A DNA stretch of 33,458 nt from an uncultured Campylobacter sp. (lineage in GTDB: Bacteria > Campylobacterota > Campylobacteria > Campylobacterales > Campylobacteraceae). A program made the translations under genes and the position numbers. A model generated the notes under the pieces. That model ran no database searches and was not told where the DNA came from. It worked only from the letters and a program-made list of their open reading frames with translations. The stretch spans positions 1-33,458 of the forward strand of contig NZ_CALHGM010000024.1 of NCBI RefSeq assembly GCF_938030145.1, written 5' to 3'. This document shows positions 25,276-33,375 of the stretch, in pieces (the first letter of the stretch is position 1; every line of letters starts with the position of its first letter).

Positions 25276-25638
25276 ATGTCAGTTGAAGAAGATATTGTGT
25301 TTATAGATGAAGATTACGTAAATATCGTGCCGCAGGATCTGCTAGAGCGCGGTATACGTTTAAGGGAGGAGTACGGAATTTATGATATAGCTTGGAGATT
25401 TGACGATGTAATGGAGGTCCTAAAAATCACAAGAGATAAAGGTATGATTATCGTAGGAGGAGACGTATATCGCTTAAGCGGTAATAAGCCCATCATCACA
25501 TACGACTACTGGGGCACTAAAGCGGAAGATGGCAATGCATTCGAAGTGGCGATCGAATATATCACTAATTATCGCGCTAGAAACGGAGATGACTTTGCAT
25601 ATTGCCCGGTCATTTGCCCTGGGCAGGTATCCAAATGA
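25276..25638 (+). CDS. Imm40-like immunity protein
   Basis: 120 residues from ATG 25276, chosen because AGAGGAGAG sits just before it; an earlier in-frame ATG at 25261 lies upstream of that site. The central VMEVLKITRDKGMIIVGGDVYRL... and ITYDYWGTKAEDG segments match my recollection of the Imm40 family of polymorphic-toxin immunity proteins (helix, then IxGGDVY strand, then YDxW). It is soluble and acidic, with no signal. Immunity proteins bind and neutralise a cognate toxin domain, but no toxin gene lies in this window. Its stop overlaps the next small ATG (ATGA). The gene is AT-rich compared with the flanking chromosome, suggesting transfer. Confidence 0.65.
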   Translation: MSVEEDIVFIDEDYVNIVPQDLLERGIRLREEYGIYDIAWRFDDVMEVLKITRDKGMIIVGGDVYRLSGNKPIITYDYWGTKAEDGNAFEVAIEYITNYRARNGDDFAYCPVICPGQVSK

Positions 25639-25742
25639 AAATTTTAGCTTACAATACAGAATATGTTGGTTTTGCTCATATTCGGATAAATATAAAAATG
25701 TGCGCCGAACTGAATGCTAATGTATGCGTATATGGGATATAA
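25635..25742 (+). CDS. 35-residue ORF coupled to the Imm40-like gene
   Basis: ATG at 25635 overlaps the previous stop as ATGA. The product starts MKILAYNTEYVGFAHIRINI and ends NANVCVYGI. It ends 19 bases before the TTG start of the next gene. It could be a real small protein, a coupling leader, or the surviving N-terminal end of a deleted gene. Not recognised. Confidence 0.3.
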   Translation: MKILAYNTEYVGFAHIRINIKMCAELNANVCVYGI

Positions 25743-25761
25743 AAGATTTTTAGGAGCGATC

Positions 25762-26151
25762 TTGAAAAGCAACAAAGTAATCCTAATCCTATCGATCGAA
25801 AGCGATAGGGATCTATCCGAAACAATAAGCAGCAACGGCATATCTGCAACAAAAGTCTGGCAAAAAGGAGATTTGAAACTAAAAGGTTCTATTTTAAAAT
25901 ACAGAAATTTTGGCTTTAGCATAGAGGAAAAATTTTATGATATACCTTTTGCGGGAGATCTAATTAAAAAATTTTTAGCAGATATAAATGTCGCGAGGAG
26001 TATAAAATTACAAAGCGTGAAAAAGCTGCTAAGAGTCGTAGTTTACAGTTATAATAGCTTACCCGGTCTATATTATAATGCAAATTTACTGAAACTATTA
26101 GCAGATAATAATGTGGATTTGGACAACGACATATACTGCCTAGATGGATAA
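25762..26151 (+). CDS. DUF4279-like protein (immunity-type family)
   Basis: 129 residues from a TTG start at 25762, preferred because AGGAG lies five bases before it; ATG codons further upstream (25714 on) have no ribosome site. The domain order matches DUF4279: a first strand ILSIESDRDL, a helix, then ATKVWQKGD (usual PTxxWxKGD), and a C-terminal VVVYSYNSLPGLYYNANLL...LDNDIYCLD segment (usual pg..l....L..l..l...ldiDiY). Many DUF4279 proteins sit in immunity arrays of toxin loci. Soluble. It follows the Imm40-like gene on the same strand. Confidence 0.65.
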   Translation: MKSNKVILILSIESDRDLSETISSNGISATKVWQKGDLKLKGSILKYRNFGFSIEEKFYDIPFAGDLIKKFLADINVARSIKLQSVKKLLRVVVYSYNSLPGLYYNANLLKLLADNNVDLDNDIYCLDG

Positions 26152-26257
26152 ATTTGAATCTTGAGCGAGGTGTATTTATCGATGAAATTCTTGGGTTTTG
26201 ATTGGATAAAAGGCGACAAACCGTCCTTGGAATTTCATATAAGGATAATTTAAAACC

Positions 26258-27013
26258 ATGAAACCGGTAAGAATTGTAATGACGATATTTTTTATTATCC
26301 TATCGTCTTTAAATTTTCATAAACTATTAACGGAGGGCGGCTATCGCGGAGGGAAAGTTTATGTCGTAGCCACAACCCAATCCGTCATTATGCAACTACT
26401 ACTTATTATAGGATTGATCCTGTATTTGATATATCTGATAAGAGTAAAAGAGTATTATAAGCCAAGCTCAAATTTTATGCTTTCTAAAAAGGAGAACAAA
26501 ATGAACTTATCGAATAGAATAAAAGCGCTAAAGACGCAGCTTAAACTGCAAAAGCCGGAAATTATAACAAATCCTGTACAAAAGGATGAGCTTGTCGAAC
26601 AAGATCTGTGCGGTAAAGATCTGTGCGATTTAGACCATGGCACGATCAAACTCCTATCGGGAGATTTACAGGTTTTCAATGACTATACTTTTAGGTATTA
26701 TATCCTGGATTTTATTGATTTTTACGAGCGCTTCGGCGATGAGGCGATTATAGAGGATATGTTTATTCAGGCATTTGCACCACCTATGCGGCGAGCACGA
26801 GCGAAACAATTTAGCAGGGATGAGGTAAAAATAATCATAGATTTTTTACAAAAAAATTATGAAGATATTGCGAGAATTACGCATACCAAGAAATATAAAA
26901 AGTTAAAGCCCTACGAACAAGAAGAAATTTATATACCATTCAAACATTTTGAAAAAGAGATAAAAAATGCGATAAAATTTTGGGAGAAGTATTATAATGG
27001 TAAAAATTTATAA
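26258..27013 (+). CDS. Two-part protein: N-terminal membrane segment plus DUF6714-like domain
   Basis: The 251-codon frame has two distinct halves. Residues 1-81 carry two hydrophobic helices (about 6-22 and 43-65). From Met82 (ATG at 26501) a soluble domain begins, and it has its own AAAAGGAG ribosome site, so it may be translated alone as a 170-residue protein; the first half would then be a small membrane-protein gene that lost its stop. The soluble part contains FNDYTFRYYILDFIDFY and SRDEVKIIIDFLQ, resembling DUF6714-type proteins (FRYYLP motif, then a regulatory helix), found in immunity clusters. The upstream gap 26152-26257 holds a 23-codon fragment (26182-26253) that I cannot identify. 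Confidence 0.55.
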   Translation: MKPVRIVMTIFFIILSSLNFHKLLTEGGYRGGKVYVVATTQSVIMQLLLIIGLILYLIYLIRVKEYYKPSSNFMLSKKENKMNLSNRIKALKTQLKLQKPEIITNPVQKDELVEQDLCGKDLCDLDHGTIKLLSGDLQVFNDYTFRYYILDFIDFYERFGDEAIIEDMFIQAFAPPMRRARAKQFSRDEVKIIIDFLQKNYEDIARITHTKKYKKLKPYEQEEIYIPFKHFEKEIKNAIKFWEKYYNGKNL

Positions 27014-27023
27014 GGATTGGCAA

Positions 27024-27413
27024 ATGCGCTTAATAAAGACCGATTTGGGTAAATATGAGGAATATATCTATTTCTTTATAGAGAAAAACAGGGCGTATTT
27101 TAACGCCTATCAAGAGCAGATATTTCCTTTCGATATGGAGTACATACCTAGCTTATTGTGGTTGCTTGCATCTTTTGCAGAAACTACGATTAAAATTTTT
27201 GATGATTTGGACGAAAAGACAAGAAATGAAATTTTTGATTTTGTGGAAAAGGGGGCGGCAAGCGAAGACGAATACATCGGCACGGCGTTTTGCACCGGCT
27301 TTGTTGAAACAATTATAAATATTGCGAAAGGGGACGAATATAATATAATTAGCAAATATTTTAGAAATGAGACACAAGAATATGCCGCCGCTTGGATGAA
27401 ATTTGGCGAGTAA
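27024..27413 (+). CDS. Unknown small acidic protein, immunity-island gene
   Basis: 129 residues from ATG 27024, which has AAGGA seven bases upstream; an earlier in-frame ATG (26997) overlaps the previous gene and lacks a site. The protein is mostly helical: IPSLLWLLASFAETTIKIFD, then a DEKTRNEIFDFVE helix and a FCTGFVETIINIA helix. I do not recognise a named family. The shape (single small soluble domain, no signal) and the position in a row of immunity-like genes suggest an immunity or adaptor role; this is inference from context. Confidence 0.55.
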   Translation: MRLIKTDLGKYEEYIYFFIEKNRAYFNAYQEQIFPFDMEYIPSLLWLLASFAETTIKIFDDLDEKTRNEIFDFVEKGAASEDEYIGTAFCTGFVETIINIAKGDEYNIISKYFRNETQEYAAAWMKFGE

Positions 27414-27480
27414 TGACAAGAAATTTTAAGAAGAATTTGCATAATATCACGCAGCAAAAGGGCTTTGAAGGGTGGCGGCA

Positions 27481-27957
27481 ATGATAAAAAGCATTATAGA
27501 CCCCACTAATTTCGATATAGAATTTAGAAAAATAAGCAGAAATAAAAGGGGCATAGCCGGATCGAGAATAGATTTTGAAAATATCGATGTAGAGGCCAAA
27601 ATTAGGCTAGTTATGTTTTTAATTTCAAAGGCAAGCCACTTAGATAGCATAGTTTATAAAATTCTTTTTTGGGAAAGAGATGAGAAAATAGAAGAATATC
27701 TTCTTAAAAATATGAAGGGGCAATACGCAAAAGCCAAGCCTTATAAAAACGGCGCCAGAGCGGGCGTTATCTTTATAGAAGAAAAGACGCTTGAGCCAAA
27801 TTTTTTGAGATCCGTACTGCTACACCATTTTAATTTTGAGCTGGCAAAAGAACCCTCTTTGAACATTAGAGTTCAGTTAGCCGTAAACAATAAAGAGAAA
27901 TTTTCGATTTTATTTGATATATACGATGATCGAGGCTGCTATGCGTATTACTTTTAA
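27481..27957 (+). CDS. DUF3885-like small protein
   Basis: 158 residues from ATG 27481 (an in-frame GTG lies three codons earlier). The C-terminal part, with RSVLLHHFNFELAKEPSLNI and then a strand ending FDIYDDRGCYAYYF, matches the end of DUF3885 proteins, where IYDDRGCD is the most conserved stretch. The N-terminal half (RGIAGSRIDFENIDVEAKIR) is not recognised. DUF3885 proteins commonly appear as orphan or immunity genes. Soluble. Part of the same plus-strand series. Confidence 0.5.
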   Translation: MIKSIIDPTNFDIEFRKISRNKRGIAGSRIDFENIDVEAKIRLVMFLISKASHLDSIVYKILFWERDEKIEEYLLKNMKGQYAKAKPYKNGARAGVIFIEEKTLEPNFLRSVLLHHFNFELAKEPSLNIRVQLAVNNKEKFSILFDIYDDRGCYAYYF

Positions 27958-27990
27958 AATTTTATAATAAAAATATTTAAGGAAAGAGAT

Positions 27991-28467
27991 ATGGCAATTT
28001 GGCAATGTAAGTTTTTTATTCTGCCCAAAAGCGATACATATGATCTGCAATACGACCAGCAATATGGCAATATAAAGCTCTTTGAAGACGATAAGTATTG
28101 GAAAAAAGCAAAGATCAAAAAAGAGGTATTTTCTGAAATTTCGCGCCTATTAAAGCCCGAAAAATCTTGGTCTAACGAAATAGATCTATACGGAAGCGAA
28201 AACGGCAACCGCCTAGAGGTATTTTTTGATACTAATAATATAATAGAGTCCGTTACGTTTCGTATCGATTTTAGATCCGAGTATGAAGCCGTATTAAGGG
28301 GCATAACATCATTGTGTGAGAAAAACGGTTTTTACATTATAGACGGCAATTTAAAGAATTTAAAATTATCCTTTAATGCTATAAAAGAGGTAATCAACAA
28401 ATCCAAAAACAAAGAATTTTTTACAGAACTTGTTAGAAATAGTATAATAGGCGATAAAGACAGGTAG
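27991..28467 (+). CDS. Unknown immunity-like protein
   Basis: 158 residues with AAGGAAAGAG before the ATG. N-terminus MAIWQCKFFILPKSDTY, then KSWSNEIDLYGSENGNRLEVFF, a FRIDFRSEYEAVLRGITSLC block and a LLxxF..I..VI..S helix at the end. I recall proteins with this same plan (W at the start, SWSxEI..YG.E.GN, then RIDxRxxxxxFxxxI) from immunity clusters of Bacteroidetes and Firmicutes, but cannot name the family. Soluble, no signal. Confidence 0.5.
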   Translation: MAIWQCKFFILPKSDTYDLQYDQQYGNIKLFEDDKYWKKAKIKKEVFSEISRLLKPEKSWSNEIDLYGSENGNRLEVFFDTNNIIESVTFRIDFRSEYEAVLRGITSLCEKNGFYIIDGNLKNLKLSFNAIKEVINKSKNKEFFTELVRNSIIGDKDR

Positions 28468-28514
28468 CCCATCATAGAAACCGTAGATGATTTCAAATTT
28501 AAGGATGATTTTAA

Positions 28515-29142
28515 ATGATTGTAAAATGTATAAAAGAAGATAGGCATGAGTATCTGGGATTAAACAGAACCTATTTTGTTCATGGCATCCAATATGAAGA
28601 GGGACGGATTTATTATTGCATATTACCGTTTGAAGACGATATAAATTACAATCGATTTAATAGCAAATATTTTCAAGTAATCGATGAGACGGTGCCTACA
28701 AATTGGAAATTTGGGATGCATAGGGGGTTTTTTTGAATGTTTTACCGCATCTTACGAAGAGCTCGTAGCCGATGAAGATCATTATGGAAAGCTTATTGAC
28801 GGAGACCCAATAGAAGAGGAAATTTTTAGGAAGAGAAGAGCCGAGATGATCGATGATGTATATAATACCCATATCATCAAGGATCTTAACCGTTTCATAT
28901 ATGATCTAAGCCCTAATCTATCGGTACAGATGAATATCGCAAATAAAGTATTGGATATAGAGATATCGGATGCAAATGCTGAGGCCAAACATCGCAAAAT
29001 GAATATTTTAAAGGATGACGGATATAGCTGGTATTTGATAGAATCGGGCGCGAGTACCTTTAAAGCCAACGTTACTAATGATTATTTAAGACCCGTATTA
29101 AAATATCTTAAATTGTGGCTAGGCAGAAAGAATTTTAGATAA
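28515..29142 (+). pseudogene. Immunity-island gene frameshifted at a T7 run
   Basis: The first frame starts at ATG 28515 (AAGGA upstream) and encodes MIVKCIKEDRHEYLG... ending at TGA 28734-28736 right after TTTTTTT (28728-28734). The +1 frame continues without interruption from that T run to 29142: GFFECFTASYEELVADEDHYG then a mixed charged domain. With six T instead of seven the product is one protein of 208 residues. The sequence reads smoothly across the joint (HRGFFECFTASYEEL). Not recognised; the C-terminal half has IEISDANAEAKHRK and SWYLIESGASTF strands. It may be a decayed gene, a homopolymer switch, or a sequencing slip. Confidence 0.65.
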
Positions 29143-29161
29143 CCAGGCAGAAAGGTTTAAT

Positions 29162-29383
29162 ATGGCGAATGCGACCGATAAAGAAATTTTTATAAAAATT
29201 TTGAATGAAGATATTAACGTATGGCGCCCGGTAAAGGCTGTTCAAATCGCGCAATATATTTTTAAAATTACCGATACGACGAAATTTGAATCCGAACTGG
29301 ATGAAATTTTAGAATTCAAATACGGCGATATTGTAAAATGCAGAGAAAAAGACGGCGATTTCTATGCTTTTGAGCTATTATAA
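29162..29383 (+). CDS. Small unknown protein, last gene of the island
   Basis: 73 residues with AAAGG before the ATG. It contains INVWRPVKAVQIAQYIFKIT and then FKYGDIVKCREKDGDFYAFELL. The pattern (VWRPV-A...l..YrI then F..GD.V.C) is shared by many short uncharacterised bacterial proteins that look like small beta-barrels and occur near toxin-immunity loci. Start lies 20 bases after the previous gene's stop. Function unknown. Confidence 0.6.
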   Translation: MANATDKEIFIKILNEDINVWRPVKAVQIAQYIFKITDTTKFESELDEILEFKYGDIVKCREKDGDFYAFELL

Positions 29384-29423
29384 AAAACCCGCCTTATAAA
29401 TAGCAACGCGCTTATCATATGGC

Positions 29424-29451
29424 TTGATTTAATCCCATTTTTCGCTATAAT
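29424..29451 (+). promoter_or_regulatory. Promoter of the DUF3137-like gene
   Basis: TTGATT (29424-29429), 16-base spacer, TATAAT (29446-29451), about 30 bases before the ATG at 29482. It marks the end of the AT-rich island and the return to chromosomal background. Confidence 0.6.
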
Positions 29452-29481
29452 GAGCGTCAAATTTCACTCACGGGGATAGCG

Positions 29482-30396
29482 ATGAGCCTTGTTTCTTACG
29501 AATTAAAAAAGCAAAAACTAGATGGAGCGCGCAATGTGGCGCTTTGGAAGGCGCGTGGCGGCGTGGCGGTGGTGGTGCTAGCGCTGTTTATTGCTATGCG
29601 CAAGGATTTTGGAGATTTCTCATTCCTGTTTTTATTAGTGTTGCTAGCTCTTGCTTATCCTGCTTACAAATACCTAGCTGTGCGCATTTCGCGTAAATTT
29701 GAAGCGCTCAGCGAAGAGGCTTTTAAAAACGAATTTCTGCTCTGGATCGCAAAGGAGCTACGCCTTACCTTTCAGCCCTTCGGCGCGTTTTTGCTCGATG
29801 AAATTTATAAAAATCCGCTCCGTAAAGAGGCAAATCTATGCACTTGCAAGCACGCGATAGTGGGCAAGACACCCGAATTTGGCATAAAAATCGGCGACAT
29901 CTGCCTAAGCCGCGATTTCGATAAAAACAGAGAAAATCGGGTATTTGAGCTGGATAAAATTCTGCATCTCAAAAAAAAGGATGATACGGCGATCTTCGAC
30001 GGACTTTTTGCAAAATTCGATTTTAGCGAGACTTTCGATAGTAAAATTTTAGTTGTGCCGCGCGGAGAATTTATATTCGGCGCATCGGATCTGAAGCTGC
30101 TCAAAGACAGCCCGCACCTAAGCGCGTCGTTTGACGTATATCTCAACAATCCCGCCGCTGCCGCATTTTTACAAAATAAAAAAATTTTAGAAAATATGCA
30201 GACGATCACCCTAAATTTATTTGGTAAAACAGAGCTTTATCTGGGCGAAAACAGCCTTGTAATCGGCGTTGAAAATAGCGAAATTTTCAAATCCGCGCCG
30301 AGCTCACAAAGCGCAAAGCTGCTCGAAAGCCTAAATAAAATGATCGAGATCGCTAAAATTTTCGCCTATCTCAAAAAGCTCGGGCAGGTGGAATAA
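29482..30396 (+). CDS. DUF3137-like membrane protein
   Basis: 304 residues. Two adjacent hydrophobic helices (about 28-40 and 47-68) near the N-terminus precede a large cytoplasmic domain. Its C-terminal block, SASFDVYLNNPAAAAFLQ through LFGKTELYLGENSLVIGVEN, follows the DUF3137 pattern (FeVys.dp.eAryll...fme.l, then a strand pair and F). Members are inner-membrane proteins of unknown role in several proteobacterial groups. Base composition is like the chromosome, unlike the preceding island. It has its own promoter and converges on nrdA with a shared hairpin. Confidence 0.7.
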   Translation: MSLVSYELKKQKLDGARNVALWKARGGVAVVVLALFIAMRKDFGDFSFLFLLVLLALAYPAYKYLAVRISRKFEALSEEAFKNEFLLWIAKELRLTFQPFGAFLLDEIYKNPLRKEANLCTCKHAIVGKTPEFGIKIGDICLSRDFDKNRENRVFELDKILHLKKKDDTAIFDGLFAKFDFSETFDSKILVVPRGEFIFGASDLKLLKDSPHLSASFDVYLNNPAAAAFLQNKKILENMQTITLNLFGKTELYLGENSLVIGVENSEIFKSAPSSQSAKLLESLNKMIEIAKIFAYLKKLGQVE

Positions 30397-30540
30397 TCTA
30401 CGCTTTAAATTTGAGCGAGCGCCGTTGAAATAATTTAGTTCTTGCGAAGGCTGCGCTTTTTTGCTCGTCCGTTATTAAATCAAACTACTTCGAAAGGCAA
30501 AGAATCTTTTAATAAGCGCTTTCGCTTTGCTATCGACCTT

Positions 30541-30575
30541 AGCCGCTTAAATTTTATAAAAATTTTATAGCGGCT
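30541..30575. terminator. Convergent terminator between the DUF3137-like gene and nrdA
   Basis: AGCCGCT (30541-30547) and AGCGGCT (30569-30575) enclose a second inverted repeat AAATTTT/AAAATTT, giving one long hairpin placed between the two converging genes. An A/T-only tract follows to the right. Confidence 0.6.
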
Positions 30576-30630
30576 CTTAAAAATTTCAAAATTTTTCAAA
30601 TTTTATATTCAACCATAGCGCCGCCGTATC

Positions 30631-33003
30631 CTATTGACACCCTTCGCACTCGATCGAGCGATCCGCGACGTTGTTTAACTTCTCGCTATCGGGGCTTTCA
30701 GAGCGCAGGTAGTAGGTAGATTTTAGCCCCAGCTGCCATGCAAGCGTGTAAATTTCGCTCAGATAGCCGCCGCTTGCCTTATCCAGGCTCATGAAGATAT
30801 TTAGGCTCTGACCTTGGTCGATCCATTTTTGGCGGATGGCGCCCGCCTTTACTAGCAGGCGCTGATCGAGCTCGTACGCAGGTACGTACGCCTGCCACGT
30901 TTTCGGGCTTAAATTCGGCACGACGACCGGGATCATGCCGCTTAAATTGTGCTCGAACCATTTGCGCTTATACACCGGCTCGATCGTCTGCGTGGTGCCT
31001 ACGAGTATGCTGATGCTCGATGTCGGCGCGATCGCCATCAGATAGCCGTTTCTCATGCCGTCGCGCTTTACTTTCTCGCGTAGCCCGTCCCAGTCGCAGC
31101 TGCTTTGCTCAAAAAGCCCGCCGCGCTTAACTAGCGCTTTGGCGTTTTCGTTCGCTAAATCGATCGGGAAAATTCCTTCGCTCCACTTCGAGCCCGCGAA
31201 ATCGGGGTACCTGCCCTTTTCCACGGCTAAATTTGAGCTTGCCTTGATCGCGTTAAAGCTCACGTTTTCCATTATCCTATCGATCAGCTCGAAGTGCTCG
31301 TAGCTGCCCCACTTCACGCCGCGCTCGGCCAGCATCTGCGCTTCGCCCATTACGCCAAGCCCTATCGCGCGGGTTTTTAGATTGGTGTGTTTGACCTTGG
31401 CGTGCGGGTAAAAATTTAGATCGATGACGTTATCGAGCATCCGCACGGCGATTGGCATCACGCGAGCTATCTCTTCGCGGCTGTTGATTTTGCTTAAATT
31501 TACGCTTGCAAGGTTGCAAACCGCCGTCGCGCCTTCGCTGCAGCCCTTTTCTACGATAAAAATTTCTTTACCGCCCAGCGTGTCTAGCGCGGTGATCTTT
31601 TTCGCCTTTTTTACGATGCCCGCGTCGGTTCTTACATCTTCGTTTTCCTCAAACAGCCTCTCGCTGCCGTCAGCGAAAACGACCTTGATTTTGTAGTGGT
31701 TCGGCGCCGTGTTTTGAAAGATCTCGGTGCATAAATTTGAGCTCCTGATTAAGCCTTGATGCGCGTTTGGATTAATGCGGTTGGCGTTATCTTTGAAGCA
31801 CAAAAATGGCATGCCCGTCTCAAAATAGCTCGTTAAAATTTTCTTCCAAAGCTCCTTTGCCAGGATGGTGGATTTTGAAATTTTATCGTCGGCCTCGTAC
31901 TGCTCGTAGCGCGCCTGAAATTCCGCGCCATACAGATCGCTCAGATCGCTTACTTCAGCGGGATCGAAGAGCGTCCACTTGCCGCCGCTTTGAAGTCTTT
32001 TCATAAACAGATCGTTTATCCACAGCGCAGGGAAAATTTCATGCGCGCGGCGCCTCTCCTCGCCCGAGTTTTTGCGCAGATCTAAAAAGTCGCTCACGTC
32101 CATATGCCACGGCTCGATATACACGGCGATAGCGCCCTTGCGCGTGCCCAGCTGATCGACGGCGACGGCGATGTCGTTCGTGATCTTTAAAAACGGGATG
32201 ATGCCGCCCGCGGCGTTTTTATGTCCGTCGATGCTGCCGCCCATTGCGCGCACCTTGCACCAGTCCCAGCCGATGCCGCCGCCGAATTTGCTCAGAAGCG
32301 CCATCTCCTTGTAGCTATCGAAAATCCCCTCGATATTATCGGGCGTAGAACCCACGTAGCAGCTGCTTAGCTGATGTCGCGTCGTGCGGGCGTTTGAGAG
32401 CGTAGGGGTCGCGAGCATGACTTCAAATTTAGATATGAGATCGTAAAATTTCTTCGCCCAGCCTTGGCAGTCTAGCTCGTTTTGCGCGAGGAACATCGCG
32501 ATCGCCATAAACATTTGCTGCGGAAGCTCGATCGGCGCGCCGCTTTTATCCTTGATAAGGTAGCGATCGTAAAGCGTCTTGATGCCGAGGTAGTTAAACT
32601 GCAAATCGCGCTGCGGCTGCAAATAAGAATTTAGATCCTCCAGATCGTATTTTTCCTTTAAGCCAAGCATTATGCGACCCGCCGCCTCGCCGCGAGCGAA
32701 GTAATCCCCCAGGCTGTTGTAGCCGCTAAAGCCCGTTACTTTATGATACAGATCGTATAAAAATAACCGCGCAGCGACAAAGGTCCAGTTCGGGCGGTCC
32801 ACGTCGATCTTCTCGACCGCGGTTTTGATGAGGGTTTGCTGGATCTCCTCCGTGGTGATCATATCGCGAAACTGGATCTTTGCGTCCACCTCAAGCTCGC
32901 TAAGGCTTACGTTTTCCAGCCCCTCTACTGCCTCGCTCGTGTATTTTTTGATCTTGCTTACGTCAAGTTCCTCGGTTCTGCCGTTGCGTTTGATTACTTT
33001 CAT
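30631..33003 (-). CDS. nrdA: Ribonucleoside-diphosphate reductase class Ia, alpha subunit
   Basis: 790 residues. It reduces ribonucleoside diphosphates to deoxy forms in the cytosol with the radical subunit NrdB, which is not in this window. An ATP-cone allosteric domain is at the N-terminus (KVIKRNGRTEELDVSKI). Active-site features visible: the redox Cys in HQLSSCYVGS, the NLCTEI loop with thiyl-radical Cys, a second redox Cys in AVCNLASVNL, the radical-transfer Tyr pair in STYYLRSE, and the C-terminal shuttle CEGC. AAGGA precedes the ATG. In C. jejuni nrdA lies alone near purB. Here too it is not in an operon with nrdB. Confidence 0.96.
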   Translation of the reverse strand: MKVIKRNGRTEELDVSKIKKYTSEAVEGLENVSLSELEVDAKIQFRDMITTEEIQQTLIKTAVEKIDVDRPNWTFVAARLFLYDLYHKVTGFSGYNSLGDYFARGEAAGRIMLGLKEKYDLEDLNSYLQPQRDLQFNYLGIKTLYDRYLIKDKSGAPIELPQQMFMAIAMFLAQNELDCQGWAKKFYDLISKFEVMLATPTLSNARTTRHQLSSCYVGSTPDNIEGIFDSYKEMALLSKFGGGIGWDWCKVRAMGGSIDGHKNAAGGIIPFLKITNDIAVAVDQLGTRKGAIAVYIEPWHMDVSDFLDLRKNSGEERRRAHEIFPALWINDLFMKRLQSGGKWTLFDPAEVSDLSDLYGAEFQARYEQYEADDKISKSTILAKELWKKILTSYFETGMPFLCFKDNANRINPNAHQGLIRSSNLCTEIFQNTAPNHYKIKVVFADGSERLFEENEDVRTDAGIVKKAKKITALDTLGGKEIFIVEKGCSEGATAVCNLASVNLSKINSREEIARVMPIAVRMLDNVIDLNFYPHAKVKHTNLKTRAIGLGVMGEAQMLAERGVKWGSYEHFELIDRIMENVSFNAIKASSNLAVEKGRYPDFAGSKWSEGIFPIDLANENAKALVKRGGLFEQSSCDWDGLREKVKRDGMRNGYLMAIAPTSSISILVGTTQTIEPVYKRKWFEHNLSGMIPVVVPNLSPKTWQAYVPAYELDQRLLVKAGAIRQKWIDQGQSLNIFMSLDKASGGYLSEIYTLAWQLGLKSTYYLRSESPDSEKLNNVADRSIECEGCQ

Positions 33004-33143
33004 ATCGTTCCTTGAAATTTAAAAATGCAAATTTAGCGTTAGTTTCCCAATATAAAATACGTCGTCAAAAGAGGCGGCGTAATAAATGCCGCTCATAATC
33101 CGCCGTCTTTTAAATTTACGCTAGCTGCGCTGCAAAAGCGCGC

Positions 33144-33149
33144 ATTATA
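33144..33149 (-). promoter_or_regulatory. Likely -10 box of nrdA
   Basis: TATAAT on the minus strand, preceded by TTTTGGC, about 140 bases before the nrdA ATG. The leader would be about 130 bases. The rest of the gap 33004-33375 shows no gene. Confidence 0.5.
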
Positions 33150-33375
33150 GCCAAAATTGCTTAAGTCTATCTGTCATTATTTTGGCTTATAGATTTAAAA
33201 TTTAACGAAGCGGGCGGAAAAGATGCGGTAAAATTTGAGCGGAATTTTATGGTGGTGCCGCGGAATTTTACAGGGAAAAATTTGAGTGGAGTCTCACGAA
33301 ATTCTGCGCCGAAAAAGCAAGAAACAAAAAGGGCTTCGCGAGCAGGTTTAAAATCCGCCCGCAAAGCTTAAGAAT

